26,010 nt of DNA from Oscillospiraceae bacterium (lineage in GTDB: Bacteria; Bacillota; Clostridia; Oscillospirales; Acutalibacteraceae): contig JAISII010000111.1 in NCBI GenBank assembly GCA_031262125.1, positions 1-26,010 on the forward strand. The letters are read 5' to 3'. The notes beneath the pieces are model-generated. The model was not told the origin of the DNA. It ran no database searches and saw only the letters and a list, made by a program, of their open reading frames with translations. Positions 22,976 to 26,010 of this stretch are shown one piece after another. Position 1 is the first letter of the stretch; each line of letters starts with the position of its first letter. The position numbers and the translations under genes were made by a program.

Positions 22976-24958
22976 TTACGGCAGCATTGCAAAAAATTCT
23001 TCTTCCGATAAAACCGCAACGCCAAGAGCTTCGGCTTTTGTAAGCTTGCTGCCGGCATCCTCTCCCGCAAGCACAAAATCGGTTTTTTTAGAAACCGAAG
23101 AGCTAACCTTGCCGCCGTTGTCTTCGATTATTTTTTGAGCCTCTGCCCGTTTTAAGGTTGGCAGTGTGCCGGTTAAAACAAAGGTTTTACCGCCAAACAC
23201 AAGCCCCGATTTGTCTTTAACCGCAAGGGGTTTCATCATCACTCCCAAGCCTTGCAATTGCTCAATTATGCTGCGGCTTTGCGGGTTTCTAAAATAGTTG
23301 AACACGCTTTGAGCCATAATTTCTCCAAAGGTGTCAATCGCTGCAATTTCCTCAAGCGGGGCAGAAATAAAATTTTCTACCGTGCCAAAATGTTCGCACA
23401 ACACCCGTGCCGCTTTTGCCCCAATGTGGCGTATGCCTAAGGCAAAAATTAGACGGTCGGCTGTGTTATGCTTTGATTTTTCTATAGAAGCCAGCAGGTT
23501 TTGGGCAGACTTGCTGCCCATACGCTCCAGTGCGGCAATTTTCTCTTCGGTTAGCGTGTAAATATCGGCAACACTGGCAATAAGCCCTGCCAATACAAGC
23601 TGTTCTATTACTGCCGGACCCATACCTTCAATGTCCATAGCATCACGGCTGACAAAATGGATAATGTTTCGCAGCAGCTGTGCCGGGCAAGCCGGGTTTA
23701 GGCAACGCACGGCAGCCTCGCCGTTAATTCGCTGTACTTGCTCGCCGCACGACGGGCAATTTTTCGGGAACTCATACGGTACCGAGTTTGCATTGTGTGC
23801 AACCACTTTTACAACCTCGGGGATAATCTCGCCCGCTTTACGCAGCAAGACAGTGTCGCCCGTTTGCAAGCCTTTTTGTGCAATAAATTCTTCGTTGTGC
23901 AGCACCGCACGGCTGACTGTAGTGCCGGACAGCAGCACGGGCTCGAACACACCGGTTGGGGTTAACGCCCCGGTGCGACCGACGTTAATGTCGATGCTTA
24001 TCAGCGTGGTTTCTTTCTCCTCGGGCGGGTATTTGTACGCCTCTGCCCATTTTGGGAACTTTGAAGTGCTGCCTAATTGCTCCCTTTGGGCAAAGCTGTT
24101 AAGCTTAACAACCGCACCGTCAATAGCAAAAGGCAAGTCCCCTCGTATTTTATCAATCCGCTCAATTTCGGCTAAAACATCGTCAATTTTAGCATAAACA
24201 TTATAAAAAGGCGGCACGGGAAATCCGCAGTTTTTTAAATAATCTAAGCTTTCTTTATGAGAATTTAGCTGCACGCCTTGTGCCGATTGAAGGTTAAAAA
24301 CAAAAATATCCAGCTTTTTTTCGGCAGTGATTTTGCTGTTTTTTTGCCTTAAAGCACCTGCGGCTGCGTTGCGTGGGTTTTTGGAGATTTTCTCTTCGTT
24401 TTCTTCCTGCGTTTTTACAAGCTCTAAAAAAGCGTTTATCGGCATAAAAACTTCGCCCCGAACTTCCAGATATTCGGGTGCGTTTGCAATGCGTTTGGGC
24501 AGGTTTTTTATGGTCATTAGGTTCTCGGTTACGTCCTCGCCCACCAAACCGTCGCCACGGGTCGAGCCACGCACAAAAACTCCGTTTTCATACTCCAAAC
24601 AAACCGAAAGTCCGTCAAACTTCGGCTCTACTACATATTCGGGGGCTTCTACAACTTTTCTCACTCGGTTGTCAAAATCAATAATATCGCCAACCGAAAA
24701 TGCATCGTGCAAGCTTTCCATCTTTGTGCGATGTGCAACGGGCGAAAATTTAGCCCCCGCTTTGCCGCCCACACGCTGGGTTGGCGAATCAGCTTTTGCT
24801 AAGTGCGGGTTTTCCGCTTCCAGCTTTTCAAGCTCTGCCAAAAGCATATCGTACTCAAAATCACTTATTTCGGGGTTGTCGTTGTTATAATAAAGCTCGT
24901 TGTGGTGGTTAATTTGCTTTGTAAGCTCTTCAATTCTGTTTGCTGCCGAATTTTCCAT
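22976..24958 (-). CDS. ligA: NAD-dependent DNA ligase LigA
   Basis: Seals nicks in replication and repair using NAD+ as cofactor. Domain Ia has YYNNDNPEISDFEYD, which binds the nicotinamide part. The adenylated lysine is K113 in EPKFDGLS. An OB-fold domain follows, then a four-cysteine zinc finger (CPSCGE and CLNPACPA, about residues 400-430), helix-hairpin-helix repeats (for example MGSKSAQNLLASIEKSK and ALGIRHIGAKAARVL), and a C-terminal BRCT domain from about residue 585 (FVLTGTLPTLKRAEAQKII). The 660-residue length is standard. It starts 24 bases after the HD-domain gene and is probably co-transcribed with it. Its last codons are duplicated 176 bases downstream. Confidence 0.97.
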   Translation of the reverse strand: MENSAANRIEELTKQINHHNELYYNNDNPEISDFEYDMLLAELEKLEAENPHLAKADSPTQRVGGKAGAKFSPVAHRTKMESLHDAFSVGDIIDFDNRVRKVVEAPEYVVEPKFDGLSVCLEYENGVFVRGSTRGDGLVGEDVTENLMTIKNLPKRIANAPEYLEVRGEVFMPINAFLELVKTQEENEEKISKNPRNAAAGALRQKNSKITAEKKLDIFVFNLQSAQGVQLNSHKESLDYLKNCGFPVPPFYNVYAKIDDVLAEIERIDKIRGDLPFAIDGAVVKLNSFAQREQLGSTSKFPKWAEAYKYPPEEKETTLISIDINVGRTGALTPTGVFEPVLLSGTTVSRAVLHNEEFIAQKGLQTGDTVLLRKAGEIIPEVVKVVAHNANSVPYEFPKNCPSCGEQVQRINGEAAVRCLNPACPAQLLRNIIHFVSRDAMDIEGMGPAVIEQLVLAGLIASVADIYTLTEEKIAALERMGSKSAQNLLASIEKSKHNTADRLIFALGIRHIGAKAARVLCEHFGTVENFISAPLEEIAAIDTFGEIMAQSVFNYFRNPQSRSIIEQLQGLGVMMKPLAVKDKSGLVFGGKTFVLTGTLPTLKRAEAQKIIEDNGGKVSSSVSKKTDFVLAGEDAGSKLTKAEALGVAVLSEEEFFAMLP

Positions 24959-24982
24959 TTTGCTCCTCGATTATACAAATAG

Positions 24983-25570
24983 TTAATTATTAACCGCCGA
25001 AGTGCCTTTTTCTTTTAAATAGGTCGATTCTAAATCTGCCATATGCAGCTTAACCGCCAAGGGGTAACGCTCGTATGCGTGGCTTAGTGCAAAAGAACCC
25101 TTGCTTTCGTCAAAACCGCCCATATGCCAGCGTATTGCCATTGCTTCCTCAATTTTAAGACGCATAAAACGCTCAATTAAAAACACCGATTTTTCGCCGT
25201 GCCCATACGGGAAAGCATCATCCACCTGATAAAAAGGTACCTTCTCCCACTGGCCTGTTTCGTCGTTTTTAACATTGCGGGTGCCAACCTTATAAAACTG
25301 CGATTTGCACAAATCGTGCAAAAGGGCACAAATGGCATAGCTTTCTATATTGTCTTTTTCCTCTTCAAAATGTTTCTCCATAAGTGTGTTAAACACGCTT
25401 ACCGAGTGCATTACCAAGCCATTCTCGCAGGCACAATGGAACCTTGTACTTGCGGGGGCTGTGAAGAAATCGGTTTTTTTAATCCATTCAAGCAGCTCGG
25501 CGCTGCCGGCACGAGATATACAATCTGTATATATTTGAATGAATTCGTTTTTAGCATTTGCAGCTGTCAT
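24983..25570 (-). CDS. HD-domain phosphohydrolase
   Basis: A 195-residue protein with an HD metal-dependent phosphohydrolase domain. Likely ligands are His45 (TRFHCACENGL), His55 (LVMHSVSVF), the His85-Asp86 pair (CALLHDLCKS), the histidines of YGHGEKSVF and RWHMGG, and an aspartate in HMADLES. Such domains act on nucleotides or other phosphoesters; the substrate cannot be read from the sequence. It lacks the nucleic-acid-binding OB domain of YhaM-type exonucleases. An AGGGTGG lies 4 bases before the ATG. It lies directly upstream of ligA, with a half repeat element separating it from the UPF0340 gene. Confidence 0.8.
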   Translation of the reverse strand: MTAANAKNEFIQIYTDCISRAGSAELLEWIKKTDFFTAPASTRFHCACENGLVMHSVSVFNTLMEKHFEEEKDNIESYAICALLHDLCKSQFYKVGTRNVKNDETGQWEKVPFYQVDDAFPYGHGEKSVFLIERFMRLKIEEAMAIRWHMGGFDESKGSFALSHAYERYPLAVKLHMADLESTYLKEKGTSAVNN

Positions 25571-25597
25571 AATACCACCCTTATTTAACTATAAAAA

Positions 25598-25632
25598 TTT
25601 GCCATTTGCCACTTGCAATTTGCAATTTAAAC
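25598..25632. repeat. Array of 7-base units upstream of the HD gene
   Basis: TTTGCCA, TTTGCCA, CTTGCAA, TTTGCAA, TTTAAAC in continuous 7-base phase. It abuts the truncated element G, occupying the place where the left half of that element would be. Confidence 0.65.
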
Positions 25633-25712
25633 AAACCAGCCTAAAGTCTCGGAGAGAGTGAACATTCCCCTCCGTGGAGGGGTGGCAGGGCGTAGCCCTG
25701 ACGGGGTGGTTT
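25629..25712. repeat. Half element G
   Basis: Matches only the right part of element E: the AAACAAACC...CCTAAAGTCTCGGAGAGAG stretch, the CCCCTCC/GGAGGGG palindrome, a CAGGGC/GCCCTG hairpin (25686-25700) and the GACGGGGTGGTTT end (25700-25712). The left half is missing, so it is a truncated or solo-end copy. Confidence 0.78.
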
Positions 25713-25724
25713 ATTTTAAAATAT

Positions 25725-25759
25725 TTCTGCATTCTGCATTATAATTTCTAATTTAGATT
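25725..25759. repeat. Array of five 7-base units beside the UPF0340 stop
   Basis: TTCTGCA, TTCTGCA, TTATAAT, TTCTAAT, TTAGATT in phase. As at tlyA, the fifth unit's TTA is the minus-strand stop codon (25753-25755) of the neighbouring gene. Confidence 0.65.
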
Positions 25760-26010
25760 AGTTTTTCGTCATAAACCGCACGGCTGCCGCCAATAAATTT
25801 TGCACGTGTGCGGGCTGCGGTAACATTTGCTTCGCCGATTTTTTTAACGCTCAAACGCAGCGGCACAGCAGTTTCTTTAAGGTGCATACCAATCAGCGTG
25901 CCGCCAATGTCCAGCCCGGCGTCGGCTTTTATGTGCTCGACCAAAACTGCTTGTGCAAACCCGTTATATGCAGCTGTGGCAAGGCTGCCGCCCGCTTTTG
26001 GCTGCGGCAC
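25753..26010 (-). CDS. UPF0340/DUF436 family protein (YwlG type), C-terminal part
   Basis: Only the last 85 or so codons are in the window; the gene continues past base 26010, and the GTG at the edge is not a true start. The segment has the conserved C-terminal blocks of the family: a KAGGSLATAAY stretch, ADAGLDIGGTLIGMHLK, AVPLRLSVKKIGEANVTAARTR and KFIGGSRAVY. Members are about 180 residues long and their biochemical role is not established. It is oriented toward the HD-domain gene and ligA, with a half repeat element and two 7-base arrays in the gap. Confidence 0.85.
   Translation of the reverse strand: MPQPKAGGSLATAAYNGFAQAVLVEHIKADAGLDIGGTLIGMHLKETAVPLRLSVKKIGEANVTAARTRAKFIGGSRAVYDEKLI

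Noticed and set aside
26008..26010. GTG at the window edge as the start of the UPF0340 gene
   Set aside because: The visible part matches only the C-terminal half of the family, so the gene continues beyond the window.

Overview
The window looks like a chromosomal segment of a low-to-moderate GC Gram-positive bacterium of class Clostridia. The basis is HPr kinase/phosphorylase, WhiA, RapZ, ArgR, RecN and a bifunctional Rel protein in Firmicutes-like gene order, with purine-rich Shine-Dalgarno sites. Three secreted proteins end in dockerin type I domains, which points (as inference) toward a fibre-degrading Ruminococcus/Oscillospirales-like organism from a gut or rumen. There are 21 protein genes, one of them cut by the window edge. 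I found no tRNA, rRNA or CRISPR array.

Layout. (1) 21-16654 is a long run of minus-strand housekeeping genes. In transcription order they are hprK, murB, rapZ, whiA, xseB, ispA, dxs, tlyA, nadK, argR, recN, recJ and relA. A good sigma-A promoter precedes hprK. (2) 17078-21396 holds three tandem minus-strand paralogues of secreted BspA-type leucine-rich-repeat proteins with C-terminal dockerins. Each has its own near-identical promoter, leader and signal peptide. (3) 21858-22792 is the only plus-strand unit: a two-helix membrane protein with an extracytoplasmic domain, overlapping by 4 bases a LydA-like holin gene. It converges on ligA across a bidirectional terminator. (4) 22976-26010, minus strand: ligA, an HD-domain phosphohydrolase and the C-terminal part of a UPF0340/DUF436 (YwlG-type) protein.

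The housekeeping block joins two familiar clusters. One is hprK-murB-rapZ-whiA (carbon-source control, peptidoglycan precursors, cell-division control), without the usual yvcK. The other is xseB-ispA-dxs-tlyA-nadK-argR-recN (isoprenoid precursors, rRNA methylation, NADP supply, arginine control, recombination), without the usual xseA. recJ and relA follow.

The most unusual content lies between genes. Almost every intergenic gap over 150 bases holds a copy or fragment of one repeat family. The complete form is about 255 bases, has AACCACCCCGTC/GACGGGGTGGTT terminal inverted repeats, two inner CCCCTCC/GGAGGGG palindromes, and small hairpin cassettes whose stems differ between copies while pairing is kept. 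One copy has its central segment inverted. Three copies carry an extra outer module of 60-66 bases. Next to or inside these elements, and in the leaders of the LRR genes, are short arrays of about five degenerate 7-base units. Several elements sit inside the probable operon just upstream of ribosome binding sites, so they must be transcribed and could affect RNA folding or stability. That is the best candidate here for an undescribed system, though novelty cannot be judged without database searches.
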